Source: Chytridium lagenaria
Lineage: Eukaryota > Chytridiomycota > Chytridiomycetes > Chytridiales > Chytridiaceae
NCBI GenBank assembly: GCA_025449115.1
Contig: JAHLKC010000034.1
Span: forward strand, 62,001-126,000
Length of the DNA: 64,000 bases
Reading direction: 5' to 3'
Both the position numbers and the translations under genes were made by a program. The notes beneath the pieces are model-generated. The model saw only the letters and a program-made list of their open reading frames with translations, was not told where the DNA came from and did no database searches. Each line of letters opens with the position of its first letter. The stretch's first letter is position 1. This document shows, one piece after another, positions 49,469 to 62,200 of this stretch.

Positions 49469-50068
49469 GGGGTTCGCCCGCTTCCCTTACGGGGGATGGG
49501 ATGGATCTTCATCACATTTTACGAACTGAAAATAAGTTGAAAGGGAGCTTTGTATGAAGAGAAGGACTCGCATCATGACGGATGCGACGTCCATGACGAA
49601 TCCTGGGAGCTTCAATTTACCTTCCGACATGATTGTGACTGATCGAGACCTTTCTAAGGGGCGTACCAAAACGCTCAACACATCAAAAGTTTGGCCACGG
49701 ATAGATGGTTCGGTTTGGTAGTGAGAATGAAGCAGCAATGACGGAGTTGTGGCGATCCAGTCAATACAATGCACTGCGTTGCATCCATGGAGTAGTAGGT
49801 CGAGGTTTTTGTGTGCTAGCTCCTGCGCTGGTTGAGACCACATCATAATTAACGGTCGACATACAAAAAGGCACAATAAAAACAGATTATTTCAATTTAT
49901 AACAAAGGAGGTCTTCCGCAAAAGATAACAAAAGGAAAGAAACGAAATCCTGCTTAGCATACTACAGGTTGAAGGAATGGTGAAAAACGGGATAGCAGAG
50001 GCCCCAAAGAGGATGATTCAAACAGGGAAAAGGATGATGGGCAGGGAATGTGAAGATGTTGGAATAAT
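49469..50068. other. Intergenic, nothing recognised
   Basis: The spacer lies downstream of U2 and downstream of the minus-strand thiolase gene. Open frames have no domain. It should contain the U2 3' processing signal and the thiolase polyadenylation region. Confidence 0.45.
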
Positions 50069-51882
50069 TTAAAGAATCTCGTTCTCAATGACAGCAGCGG
50101 CTCCCATACCAATACCAACACACATGGAGATGACACTAATGGACGAAAAAAGCATTAATGGACGAAAAAAGCATGTTTAGCTCAAGTTAAACAACCGACA
50201 AATATTTAAAATAAACAAACTCACCCATATCTCTTCTTGGTCCTCTTCAACTCGGGCAACAAAGTCGCAACCTGTCTCGCACCGGTGGCTCCCATAGGGT
50301 GTCCAAAGGCAATAGCACCACCCTTAGGGTTAACCTTCTCAACATCAATGCCAAGCTTCTTCACACAGTACACGGCTTGGGACGCAAAGGCCTCGTTAAT
50401 CTCCCAGACATCAATGTCAGCGATTTGGAGACCGACTTGCTTAAGGACGGCGGGAATGGCGACGGCTGGACCTAGAGAAAAATATTGTGTGAGTGGAAAG
50501 TGTGAATAGGAACGGACGGTAGTGAGACTTACCGATACCCATGATGCGGGGAGGGCATCCAACAACGGAGAAGCCGAGGAAACGGCGCAATGGGCTTAAG
50601 ACCGTGCTTCTCAGCATAGCTACGACGAGCGAGGAGGACTAAAAAAACAAACACCAAACCTTTGATCAGCATGAAATTTCAACATTTCAACAAACATCGC
50701 CCAAAAACTCACCAGCAGCAGCGCCGTCAGTAACCTGCGAAGAGTTACCAGCAGTGGAGGCACCATCCTTCTTGAAAGCAGGCCTGAGCTTGGCCAAGGC
50801 CTCCGCAGAAGAAGGACGAATTCCATCATCGATAGAGACAACGGTACCATCAGCGAGCTTGATGGGGGCAATCTCCTCGTTGAAAAGACCCTCCTTCTGG
50901 GCCTTGAAGGCGAGGTTGTGGGAACGGAGAGCAAAGGCGTCCTGCTCGGCACGGGTAACACCGAACTCAGCGGCAACGTTCTCGGAGGTGGTGCCCATAG
51001 GGGTCATACTTTATATACTTGTTAAAACAATTTCATAAATAGAACAGAACGATGAGAGAAAACTCACACTTCAGCGGCGGGTCCAAAAGCCATAACTTCG
51101 GGGGAAAGGTCGGTGGGCATGGCACCAGGGCCGTAGTAGAGGGTCATGGACTCGACACCAGCGCCGATACCCATGTCGATCTGACCAGCCTTAATGGCAG
51201 CGGCGATGCTCGCAACGGTGGCAAGACCGAAGAGCATTGACGGTTCACAGCGCACACCGCGGTGGTGTCAGGGAATCCACTAAAAAAACACAGTTAGTTT
51301 CTATTCTACCTTGTTAAAATGCATAATAACGAAAATCAAGGTGACTCCTGACCCATAGAGAGCGGCCATCCTGGCAGTGGTGACACCGGCACCGGGCATA
51401 AGGACGTTACCGATCTGGATGTCTTGAACGCTGGCAGGGTCCACACCAGACTTTGCGATCAAGGCCTTGAAGGTCTCGCCCATAATGTACTCGGGGTGGG
51501 TCTCACGGAAAGCACCCTTTCCACCCTTGGTGAGAGGGGAACGGATGGCGCTGAAAGTAGTCACATAAACGCGGTTAGTATAATGAATAGATAATGGATA
51601 AGTATTGATATCAATGGGGCGAGATGAGACTTAATATATACCTAATGATAACGACATCATCGGGGCTCTTGGGAGCACGGGCTGTTTAGGGATGGTGGTG
51701 AATGTGATATAAAACATATACAGGTGAGTGTTGTGTTGCATAAAACAGCATCAGATCAATGCCAGGAATAGCAGTGAAAGAACTGGGTGCATACCAGCAG
51801 ATGCCTGGTTCTCCGAGACGATGACGGGTGCAGATGCCTCGAGGTGGTTGGAAAGAGCGTTGATCCTGCGTTGAGCGTCCAT
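50069..51882 (-). CDS. POT1: Peroxisomal 3-ketoacyl-CoA thiolase with PTS2
   Basis: The ATG at 51882 gives MDAQRRINALSNHLEASA. RI-x5-HL is a textbook PTS2 peroxisomal import signal. The body has RSPLTKGGKGAFRETHPE, GNVLMPGAGVTTARMAALY, VNRQCSS (active Cys), GAGVESMT, TTSENVAAEFG, AFKKDGASTAGNSSQVTDG, WEINEAFASQAVY (with NEAF), GGAIAFGHPMGATGARQ (active His) and MCVGIGMGAAAV. The stop is at 50069-50071. It performs the last step of beta-oxidation, cleaving 3-ketoacyl-CoA. Several introns are present, one with a 19-bp duplication. A single G is missing near 51227, directly after the active Cys in CSSGLAT, which breaks the frame. A housekeeping gene damaged at its active site points to a sequencing error. 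Confidence 0.93.
50137..50174 (+). repeat. 19-bp tandem duplication inside a thiolase intron
   Basis: TAATGGACGAAAAAAGCAT occurs twice head to tail at 50137-50155 and 50156-50174, within the last intron of the thiolase gene near its acceptor side. The copies are identical, so the duplication is recent or an assembly artefact. Confidence 0.85.
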
Positions 51883-52418
51883 TTTAACTGTGAAGGTGGA
51901 TGAAGACGGTATCGGTGGAGACGAGATGGATGAGAAATGTGAAAATGAAGAAAGCAGAGCAGGTGGTGCCGAAATCAATAATTATTTCAATTAGTGAAAA
52001 GGCATCCAATCAGATTGCAAGAAGAGATTATGAGCGGGTGAATAGATTGTCCGAGTGTGATTGTCCACATGATCTTCATTTACGTCACTTTTCTGACGGT
52101 AGAAGGTCATGTGACATGTTGACATCATTAGCATGGAGAGACCTTGGATTGATGCGAGATTGATGTCATCGGTGGAATCCGCGAGGGGAAGAGTGCTCAC
52201 AGGGTTGAGCTTCACAATTGTACTCATGAGCTGTTGGGCGCTTCCACAATTTCCTTTTTTTTTTCGCGTCAATTGATCCATCGCTTTCAATGCTTACAAA
52301 ATAAACAGGGATGATTATCGTGCGAACACACGTCTATACTATCATGCTTTCAAGATATCTCGAATGCATGATGCATCTGAACAAAGATATATAGAATTCA
52401 CATATAACTGGCTGTTTC
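51883..52418. other. Intergenic between two minus-strand genes
   Basis: The spacer holds the thiolase promoter. No TATA box, fatty-acid-response element or RNA gene was recognised with confidence. Confidence 0.4.
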
Positions 52419-54774
52419 TCATTTTCTAACTGAAGCCACCAAATCTGTCCACCTGCACACTGTCGTCACAAGATCCCCAGGCCCAGCCAGCCCCTTCACC
52501 ATCCCATGCCACAAATGCAACCACACTGTAAACGATCTCTCCAGATCCTCCTCGACCCCCCAAACCGTCTACAATGCTCCTCCATCGGTAAAAATCCATA
52601 CCTCCTCATCTCCTTAAACTCTTTTGTCCCCTTCTCCATTTCGGTCCGGAAAAATCGACCCCATACATACAACGGGATCTCTTGATCGAGCTGTGCAGCG
52701 TCGGATGTTATGCGAGTGACGACGGCTCGATACATGGTCGTGAAGGGCGCTTCGACCCTTCCTCTATCCCGTCTTTCCGTGGTATTCACCCATCGCGAAA
52801 TGAACGTTGCGTTTAGCGGGGTACCAGTCGGCAAATAATAGTCCGATAAGACGAGGTCCAGGACCTTGTGACGGTTTCGTTGTTTTTGAGACGCAGCTCG
52901 ACGTCCTTGGGCTTCGATGCGGGTAAGGCTTCTACAAGATACAATAACGGCGCGGAACATTTAACGGGTCAATGGAGTGTCGACGGTCAGGAGGTGGGAA
53001 TAACGAAAGTCTCGCTCCAAGCATCCAAAATCATACGTTGCCATAGTTATTTTCTCAGCTGTTCGATCTTCTCCCATGTTCCTATTCGTGGATTCTCTCG
53101 CATTCTTTGAGGGATTGCAGAGTTTGAGAGGCGTGACTGTGTGAGCTTTGGAGTTTATCTTTCCAAGCTGAAAGGAGGGATATGCCTGTTGATGTTGCGT
53201 GGGGAGTTTGAGGTAAGACTGGATGATGGGATCCGTGCGTTCTATTTGAGGGAGTGGGTCAAAGTGCATCATGGGCTTTTGAGTTGCGTCGAGAAGAGGT
53301 TGAGAGGGACAGAGTAGACTTGTGACATGAAAATGATGAACGGCGCCGAGACGGTCATGGTAGAGAGAGCAGGTTTTTTTCCCTGCATGGAAGAGTTGCC
53401 GGGGTCGCCACTTGCCGGTTCGAAAGGTTCCGCTCCCACCGCATTGTGTGCAAAAATCTTTAAGTTTCGTTTACATTAGTACGCCACACATGAAAGGAAG
53501 GCTCACCAAAATTCCTAACGCAGTGCTCACAAATAGGTTCAGCACCTGCCCTTGGTTCAACCCACTCACGCTCCAACGTTCCATTACTATTTTCACCTGC
53601 GACCAGCCGAACGCCGCCAACGCCCATTAATTTCCGGCAAGCCTCACAATGCATTTTTCCATTCTTACTTGACGCCTTTACCCTCCGCTTCCTCGATGAG
53701 GTTGTAACAGTTCCTTCTCCATCCTCTGAGCACTCCCCTTCACTGCCAGCGCATTCCACACATCTGATCTCCACTTTAACAGGATCCGCCAACTCGTTTT
53801 TGCTCCCGTACAGCAACACAAGCCCAATGCCGATTTGACACACGGTGCAGCGGGCACGTCTGCTGATGGATGATTTTGATATATTGATGGGTGGGAGTGG
53901 GGGTTCTACGGCTGGTGGGGATGCCGAGGATTCGTTGGAACGGGAACTGGCTGGAACGAGTATTCGTTGATGGTGTGTGGGTAAATGATGGTGGCATCTG
54001 GGGTGTATGTGCAAGGCGGAAGAGGGGTTGGGAGGATTTCGTAGAGGCCCATATCGATCCGGAAAAGGTCATGTGGGTCTGCATTGAGGGCAAAGTAGAG
54101 TTTGACGGGGAAATGGTCGTAAGAAGGTCTTGAAGAAATGAGTACGATGTATCTGTATGCAAAAGTTGGAGAGGTTCGAAAGAAGTGGCAGTTTGTTGAC
54201 CATGATATGGTGTTGATATCGATTGCATTGACATGGGTTGCAGTGGCATTGATATATGGTTGGGAACCGTCGTCCAGACTGAATTCGATGCGTTGTTCAT
54301 GGAAAATGATGAAGACTGGGGATATCCAACATCTGTGACACTGTGCAAAGAAAAGTTCTGCATGGAGATGGTAGGCGGAAGGTGATCATGCTGTTGCTCT
54401 GAATTAGATGACTCGGTTTAGACCCAAGTTGCAAGCCTTGACTGATGGCTTAAATGATCTGGAAACGCAGAAGCAAACGGTTCTGCAGGGACAGGAATCG
54501 CTTGGGTGTAGGCCGGGTTTGGCCCAGCAGATATAGAGTCCATCAACTGTTTCAACGTTTCCGGGTCAATAGGATACTGAGCACTTGTAGCGGGAGCACC
54601 TGTCATCTTGAGACGCTGCGGGAGTCTTCCATCTTTTTTGGATGACTGCTGGAGGTGAGACGGGATAGGAATGATCAAGGTTTGTTGCTGTCCTGAAACA
54701 AACAACAAAAAAATAAATGAAACAAATGGCTTAGACTGTGACACAGCCATATCCTCAACGCGTCGCATCATCAT
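52419..54774 (-). CDS. Zinc-finger family member C
   Basis: The start is taken as the ATG at 54774 (MMMRRVEDMA). An intron follows (about 54697-54747). The N-terminal half is Pro/Ser-rich. It carries the same three paired-cysteine units as the paralogs: CTVC and CVEC (53740-53850), CEAC and CEHC (53520-53660), then DFCTQCGGSG, RTGKWRPR and KTCSLYHDRLG (about 53355-53462). The phase-1 intron before FCTQC is conserved (about 53463-53510). The C-terminal domain contains PLYVWG, a YGFLPMEEHCRRFG element and, after a frame change near 52560, ends TTVCRWTDLVASVRK with a stop at 52419-52421. Frame changes also occur near 54420 and 52965. It is more divergent from A and B than they are from each other in the C-terminal part. 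Confidence 0.7.
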
Positions 54775-56607
54775 CCACGTCGCGCCCAAAAACACGATCC
54801 CAAAACCACGACCCCTTCGTCACCAGACAGGTTTTTTTTCTTTTCACTGAATTGAAAGCGGTTAAAACTAATGATTAAACATGCCGACGTAGATTTCTCA
54901 AAATATCAGAGAATACTGAAAAATCCAAGTTTTTTTAGCCCTTCTAAATTTCTTTTCCTTAAAGCAGTCGTCATATTCGCCGTAACGTTCAGCGTCGAAG
55001 AAGAGCTTGGTCTCCGGAATGTCAGACTCTATTAGGATCGCCATGGCTTCAAAGTCGTCAAATTGGGAGGGAAGTTGAATGCCGGACACGCCTAATGCGG
55101 TTGATGGCGCCAGTCATATATGTAGGATCCGCGAGATAAATCTCTGTTGGGAAGACCTCAAACAAAGTGTTGTGTTGTGATGGCCATAATACTGGAAAAG
55201 TTAAAGATATGGCAGCCTCCAAGCAATCAAAATTATCTGCAAACCAAAAAAGAGCCTGTTATAGGCCCCTTCCGCAGCTGATAAAACTTCACAGAGGTGG
55301 TGGACTGAACGCACTGACTGCTTTTTAAGTGCATCCATCAAACCACCAATTTTGTTTACCCATGAATGCGCGCCCATTGCATCTGCTCGTTCTACTTTTC
55401 TGCAGGAGTGTCTTCCGCATGCCTATATATTTGTATTAGTCAATAATTCTCTCGCGATACCTTCCTTAAAGTGAAATGTTTATTGGTATTCTGTGCATGA
55501 TATTAAAATAAACGCAAATCATTTTCCCACTTTTTCGCCCACAACTTGACGCTTTACCGTTGTCACCTCCAACCCGCCCGCACAGATCAAGCGACAACAT
55601 CACGTTGGTGTAGGTGCTGCTTTGAGGTCACCCAAAAAAATCCAAATTGCAATCAACTTGTTAACCTGTGAGGTCTGGTTCACAGGTTTGTGTATCTATT
55701 AGAGGCGGAGTTTAAAAGTACCAACCTTTTCTTCATAATGAAGGGCGTGACTCTCTCGCAAGTTGCCATGCAGCCTTTTTAAACCGCCGCAAACTCAATG
55801 ACCCCCTTGTCAAGAAATGATAAAAGGGCGGAAGAGGCTGTCAAATTATCAGTTACTGCTAACCATGGTGGGTTCAAACCCTGGGTTGAATGATTGCATG
55901 CGGGGAAGGTCTTTATGAAGAAGGATGAGGTGAGGACAAGGAAGAAGATGAAGATATGTAAATGCAAGGCGTGAAGGGACACGAGATGACTGTGATGTTA
56001 TGAATTGAATGCAGGATGGGAATGTTAATGCTTGACGACGAGAAAGGTGCTAGATGATATATCAATATGATGAGAAACAGATAGTCAGCAACGAATGCGG
56101 ATAGTTTTAAATAAAGGAGGAGTGGAAATGTTTCCAATCTACGTTACCTATGGAGACGGCTGTACCCGTTGACGGCTCCATCTGCGTCGCCTTGTGTATC
56201 TTTGTCTGTGGATTGGTTCCGATTTGGACAACTCTTTTAAGGAGAAAGGTGGATACTCGAGTAGAAAGTAAAAAATCGATAAAAAATAAATTTGTTGCTT
56301 TGATTTGTACAAATGATGTGGGCGAATGCTGCTGCTGCTGCTCACAACGACTCTCCCCCTCGTCGTCTTTATCTTTATCCGCAACGTCAGCCTCTAACCT
56401 GAATCCAACTCAAAGCTCACACCACGGCATTCCTCCTAGCGGCTCTTCCATCCCTTTCAACCCACATCTCTCGCACACCATCGCCATACTCGCACAACCT
56501 CCTCTTACGATATAGACGCCCTTCTCACATCCTCTACAGGTTTGTCCCTCTTGATACCTCGACACCTCCCACCTCCCACTAACAATACTCAAATAGCAGC
56601 CATAGCC
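54775..56607. other. 1.8 kb intergenic, no supported gene
   Basis: Short open frames occur on the minus strand (54898-55089, 55779-56137) with no domain. A GCT repeat lies at 56328-56342. A minus-strand frame ending near 56410 carries CRGC and CERC cysteine pairs but lacks a start or partner exon. It is not called. Confidence 0.4.
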
Positions 56608-57639
56608 ATGAATTCGCCACCCCATCTAGCCATGCACCAAATCCCAACACCACTTGCAGAATCCCCACTCTCCCCAAAGTCATCCGCTCGTAACACACTT
56701 GTCTTCACGGACCTGGATGTGCAATTCAATAACACCAACAACGCCACCGGAAAACGTAAACGTATTGACATGAACCCTTTTGAAAATCCTCCCTCTTCTT
56801 CTTTCTCGGAGTACGCCAGTCACCCCTCCAAGCACCATCGTGGAGATGCAAGTACAGAATTCATGGCTCCTCTTTCTCCCGTCAAATCCTCAACCCTTTC
56901 GCATGCAACCCTGGCAGGCTCCAGCATCCTTTCTCAAGAAGACCCCTCTTCGCTCCACTTCTTCCACATCCACCGCGTCCCATCGTCGCCTCCCCGTCAC
57001 TGCAGACCTCCCCACCCATAAAGGTCACACAACATCTGTCCCCTCAAAACGTCCCTCCCAGCCACGTCGTCAACAACCCTTCCGTCTCGACCCCCCATCC
57101 TTCTGGTCACCCGACCCTATTCCTATTCCACCAACTCACGGCCAAAACCTTCGTTGCCACCATAATCCGGCAGACCCTACCTCCCCTGACTGCGTTTGCA
57201 GCCTTATTTTGATTATTGCTCCACATGTCAAACCTCTGTCGGCCCTCTCGTCCCCATCACCCATCCGTGTGGGTGTATCACGTTCACAGTGTTGCCTCCA
57301 ACACCCGCGTTTCGGCCTCGTAGAAAGCAACCATACATAAAGCAAGAGAAAGTATCTCCACCTGCTATGTACGCGGGTGGACCCTGGATCAAGATTGAGG
57401 ATATGGCGCCACCGTCAACGGCTGCGACGATTTCAGCAATGATGCAAGAATCAACTGCACCTCCTTTCTTTTTGCAAAGGGCGAGCACGTCAAGCACTTC
57501 GTCGGCGTCACCTGATTTAACGAATATTGGACGTAAAGTCACAAACAGGAGGTTCTCGCTTCCTGGGACGACGTCGGGGCTGTATCCTACTGCTGGGGTG
57601 CAGATGTTTGGAGGAGAGGAGGGCAAGGTTCAAAGTTGA
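56608..57639 (+). CDS. Hypothetical Ser/Pro-rich protein with Cys/His cluster and two SUMO-consensus sites
   Basis: The ATG at 56608 gives MNSPPHLAMHQIPTPLAES. The protein is Ser/Pro-rich with a basic KRKR cluster (near 56750), a possible nuclear signal. After a frame change near 57010-57200 a Cys/His cluster appears: CHHNPADPTSPDC, then YCSTCQTS and THPCGCITF (57150-57290). The tail contains IKQE and IKIE, both matching the psi-K-x-E SUMO acceptor consensus (57340 and 57390), and ends GGEEGKVQS. A transcription-related nuclear protein is a reasonable guess. No family is recognised, and the frame may continue past 57639 after an indel. Confidence 0.45.
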
Positions 57640-59221
57640 AGAGGGTCGCGTGGGCTGGGATTGTTGAAAGGTGGAGCGAGAGTTTGGAAAGGGGATGCAG
57701 CGGGTAGGGATTCGTTGCTGGTTGGGAGGGAGAGGCAGCTTAGTGATGTGATGGGGCTGAATGGTGGTGCGAGTGGGGAGAAGGGGGTTGGTGGGTCGTT
57801 TTTTTTGGAGCAGGTGGTAGTACGAGCGGGGATGGAAGTAGTGTAGGTGTATGAAAGTATGTGAGGAGGAACATTGCGTGCTGCCTCTTTAGTGGATTGT
57901 TGAAATCTTTTATATTCACTTTTTTAAAAACTCTTATTATTATTATTATTTTCTTATAAATGAAAAAGCTTTTTGACCAATCTTTTATAATTTTCGTTTT
58001 TAAAACCTTTGGGAGCCCTTCTTTGTTTCCTTCTTTCGAGCAAAACTACTTTTTTTATTTATGTATTTAACTTTTGATTTCATGGGTTCCATTCGTTCCG
58101 TCCATTTTTTGATGTGTTTTTCTCGACCCGTCTGTTTAAGTTTTCTTTGTGTCGGTTCATTATAGAGTACCCCCTTATCCACGTTCCTTAATGAAGTACT
58201 TCGGAAGCTTTTTTTTTTTGGTTTTAAATAAGTGTCGTTTAGTTTACTAAGTTATGCCTTTTTTCTTATTTTTTTTTGTTGGATGGAGCCACAAACAGAT
58301 GGTTTTTATCTATACGTCGCGTTATAGAGCAGTCTATAACTCAATAATCAGTTTTGGAGCGTTATGGTGATTTCGTTCTCCCCCTACATATATACATACA
58401 AATAATAATGAAGAGTTTGGAATTTATGATGTTTCTAAACATTGACACTCTAAAACTACCAGTTCCTATTGGCCTCATTTTTCATCAACAAGGTCAACAT
58501 GATAATCTACGAGTCTAAAGTAGGCGCTTACCATCAACTCCTTTATACATGTTATATAAGCAACCTCATCGAGAAAGCGCAAGTTCAATAACAAGGCATA
58601 ATTAGTATGTTTTGTCGGTTTCTACATTTTGAAAGCGGTGCGTCCGGCGATCGGCCTTCAGCTAAACGGCGTTTTCATCCCATGTTTTCTTCCATATACT
58701 AAAAAAATGAATGGTTATATCTATAAGAAGATCGATGGGAGAATTGTGGGTGATTAACCTCATTTCGGCCGTCATGCATGCTCGCTGGCACGCGACACTT
58801 TTTAGTTACCTCGAGGACTATGAGCGGAGTACTTGAGATCGATCCTCCGTTCTTTCTGACATACACAAAACCGTAGAAATTCACCCCTCTTTGAGCAATC
58901 ACCCCTATTCGAAGCAAAAGCGCACTCATCGCAGAAGCATTTCCCTGGCCCCAACGCCCTACATACACGCAGTCCTCCATCGGATTAGATGACGGCCGTC
59001 AACCATCAAAGTCAAACGTGCAACTGGTCCAAAAAATTGAAGTTTAAGAATTCTCAATTTGAAGGCGGATGAAGCTGCTTTGAAGCCCTCATGTCCAACA
59101 CCAGCAGCGCCTGGGGCCATCACAGGCATCCTCAATCTCCCACCCAAACCAGAACCAACCACAGCTTCAAATACCCGCAGATCACATTCCACCTCGCTCC
59201 TCATCTGCCACTCCGTCTGCC
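57640..59221. other. 1.6 kb AT-rich intergenic
   Basis: AT-rich DNA with a TTA microsatellite at about 57933-57950 and several T runs (58030-58280). No coding signal was supported. The end near 59100-59221 may contain the 5' leader of the formin gene. Confidence 0.5.
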
Positions 59222-62200
59222 ATGTCTAGACTGGTCCACAATCCGAGAAAAGAATACCGTCTTCATGGTACCCCATCCGGTTCCATGAACTCCATAGCTT
59301 CATCTGGACCCCTTTCTCATCCACACTTCCATATCAACTTCATCCTCCTCCATCTCCCGATCTGGTTCAAACCAAGACCTCCCAGATCGTCCCTCCCGTC
59401 CAAAGCAACAACCGCTAGACACAACCCCAGCACCATCTCACAAATACCTCGTCACCCACGATCCCTTTTTCTACGAACGCTCAATCGTCCCTCCTCGTCC
59501 TATCGTTCCGCAGGTTCGGAACCAGGATGGGAGCGTGCAACCTCCACCGCTTTGGGGTGCCACGAGAATCCCGTTGTCAAGAGTCATTGGACTGTTGGAC
59601 GTTGAACCACCGCAACTTCCCAGAGATCCGACGTTCCGGAAGATGGCGTCCGTCTTGGATATTACTAGAATCACAAATAGAATCATGGCGTGTGGATTGT
59701 GCTGGAAACATCGCACCGAGAAAAAGAGCCACCGGAACAATATTGATGATATGGCGTTATTTCTTAACACGCGGTTTCCTAACCGCTACATGATCTGGAA
59801 TCTAGCAGGTATGTGAATCAAATTTATTACGTAGTAACTAAATACTTGAATACAGCCGATACGTCGCAGGGAGATTACGACCTATCTGCTTTTGGAAATC
59901 AGGTGGTTGGTTTCGGTTTATCCAAAGCGTTTCAGCTCAGCTTAAAAACGCTATTTGATATATGCCGGTCTATGCACGCCTGGCTCTCCATGGATGACTC
60001 TCACGTTGCCCTCGTCCACTGCATAAACGGATTTACTCGTACAAGCGTCGCTATCGCTGCCTACCTGCGGTACGCCGACATTTTTGAGGACGCTACAGAA
60101 GCTTTTGACCATTTCGTCCGCGCCGCACACCTGACGACGTGGCGTGGGTCAGCATCAGTCAACGACGATACATCCAATACTTCAACAACGTCCTCCTTCT
60201 TAACGGGAGTCTTCCAAATCCTTTCCCACTCCGCCTCACCGAGTTATACTGAATGGTGTTCCTGAATTTGATGATAAAGGGACATGCTGCCCTGGAATAG
60301 AGATTTACCAAAGCGGAAAACTCGTTTACTCCTCTGTATACGGACAGCCCCCGCCACTCCCGGGATCGCGTGACGATGGTGAAGTGTACCGCGATGAACA
60401 CCACATTCTATTTAAATCTCCATCTGCTCGCGCATTGCTGCTTGAAAAGATATTACAATTGAGGATTTTTCATTGCCCTGACCCTGCGTCCACTCACTCA
60501 CAGGTTGTGACGATGGTGAACTTTACGTTCCACACAGGGTTCATGCCGTCTGGCTTGATAAGAGTTGCGCCAAAGGATCTGGAGCTCTCAAGAAAGGACG
60601 TGGAGGAAGGGAGGTTTCCGCGAGAGTTTTCGTTGGATCTTATTGTGTCCGAAACGGTGCCAAGAGGAGAGGGAGATGCTGTGCCGTCTGTAGGAGTGCC
60701 GAAACCTATCACATATACCAAGTTTTTGGATAGGGGCATAACGAGATGCTTGGCAAGATTGATTAGCTATCACTCCGTCAAGGTAGATGAGGTGTTGATG
60801 AGATCGCTGGAGGAGCTGGGCTCCACCAGAATAATGGGTAAGTGACAGCTAATACGGCTTAGCGTTTTGTTGTTCTTCAATGTTATATCTATGAACTGCT
60901 ACTTTTATGCTACTTCTTTTACTTCACTTCGTTGTTTTCGCTAAATCATACAAAATGCATAGCCTGCTTCGCACTTCAAAAAACGAACAACCAGATTCAC
61001 GAAGCTCATGAGTTTCTGCTCAATGCGGTGTCATTTTCGGAATGGCCGCAAAAGTCACAAAAGGCCTAGTTCAAATGGGAAGGGAGGTACAGGCTAAGAT
61101 GGGGAAGAAAAGAACTTCTAAAGGGGGAAACTATGAGGATGGTCGAGGGAACAATCACCTTACAGTCGTCGCGCCTATAAGGGGAGCTACTTCAGATTCA
61201 CCTTCGACTGCTGGATATTCGTCTCCCTCGGGTTCCGACAAAGCGTCTTCCGCCACTTCTGCTCCTGAGAACAGGGTTTTGCAACGGGCTATTACGGATC
61301 CAACGTTCGCGCACGATCAACAACGCCAGAACCGCTACCAGGAACCGCAGAACGCATGAGCGCGTCATCATATACCTCTCCTCCAGCTCATCTACTACCA
61401 CTTCGCCAACTGTCAACGCAAGCATCAAACGCCTCGAGCAACTATTAGAGCGCTCTACCTCTTCCGCCTCTCACAAACGCATGAACTCTCGGGGTACCGA
61501 CAAAACTTCTGGAAGGGCCACGCCCGACGCCCCTCGAAACGCCAAAAAAATTGCGTCACCCCTCGAAGACCTACTCGCACAACTCCGCGCAAGGCGAGGC
61601 GTATCTCCAGCTCCACCTGATACAGATCCACTTGCACTTGCGCGATCATCCTCAGAAGGGGCAAAACACCAGCGTTCTGGACCGTCACGAAGAAACGACA
61701 CGCATGATGAAGACTTGTTGAAACTAAAACTGGCTGCTGCAGATTTCTTTGGATCTGGGGATTCACACCTGTGCCGTCGGTTACACCGAAGGTGCCCGGA
61801 TCACCGAAAGAAGGTGGAAGGGTTGTTCCGAACCCTGTTGACCGCAAACACCGTACCGGACTAATATGCACACACCTATTGAGGGGAGATCTAGGAATAC
61901 ATCGGAGCAGCCGACGATCAGAAAGAAGGACAAATCTGTGGAACTGCCGTTAAGTGTGGTCGTTCCTCCACCTCCACCTCCTCCAGTTATGGCTGGACCG
62001 CCACCCCCACCACCGCCACCTCCGATGGGTGGACCGCCTCCACCACCGCCGCCGCCTGGCGGTGCAATGGGTGTCGCGGAACCCGAAACTCCGAGGACGT
62101 TACTGAGGAGTCGCGCGAAGCTTCATTGGGATGAGATTAGAGATGTAAAGAGGGATACCATTTGGACGGATGTTGGAGTGGTGATTGGAGATGTTGATGA

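Noticed and set aside
55861..55885. GGTTCAAACC resembling a tRNA T-loop
   Set aside because: The flanks do not form a T-arm stem, and no anticodon or D-arm or acceptor pairing is present.
56410..56540. Minus-strand CxxC...CxxC frame (CRGC, CERC)
   Set aside because: Looks zinc-ribbon-like but lies upstream of a plus-strand gene and lacks a start or neighbouring exon in frame.
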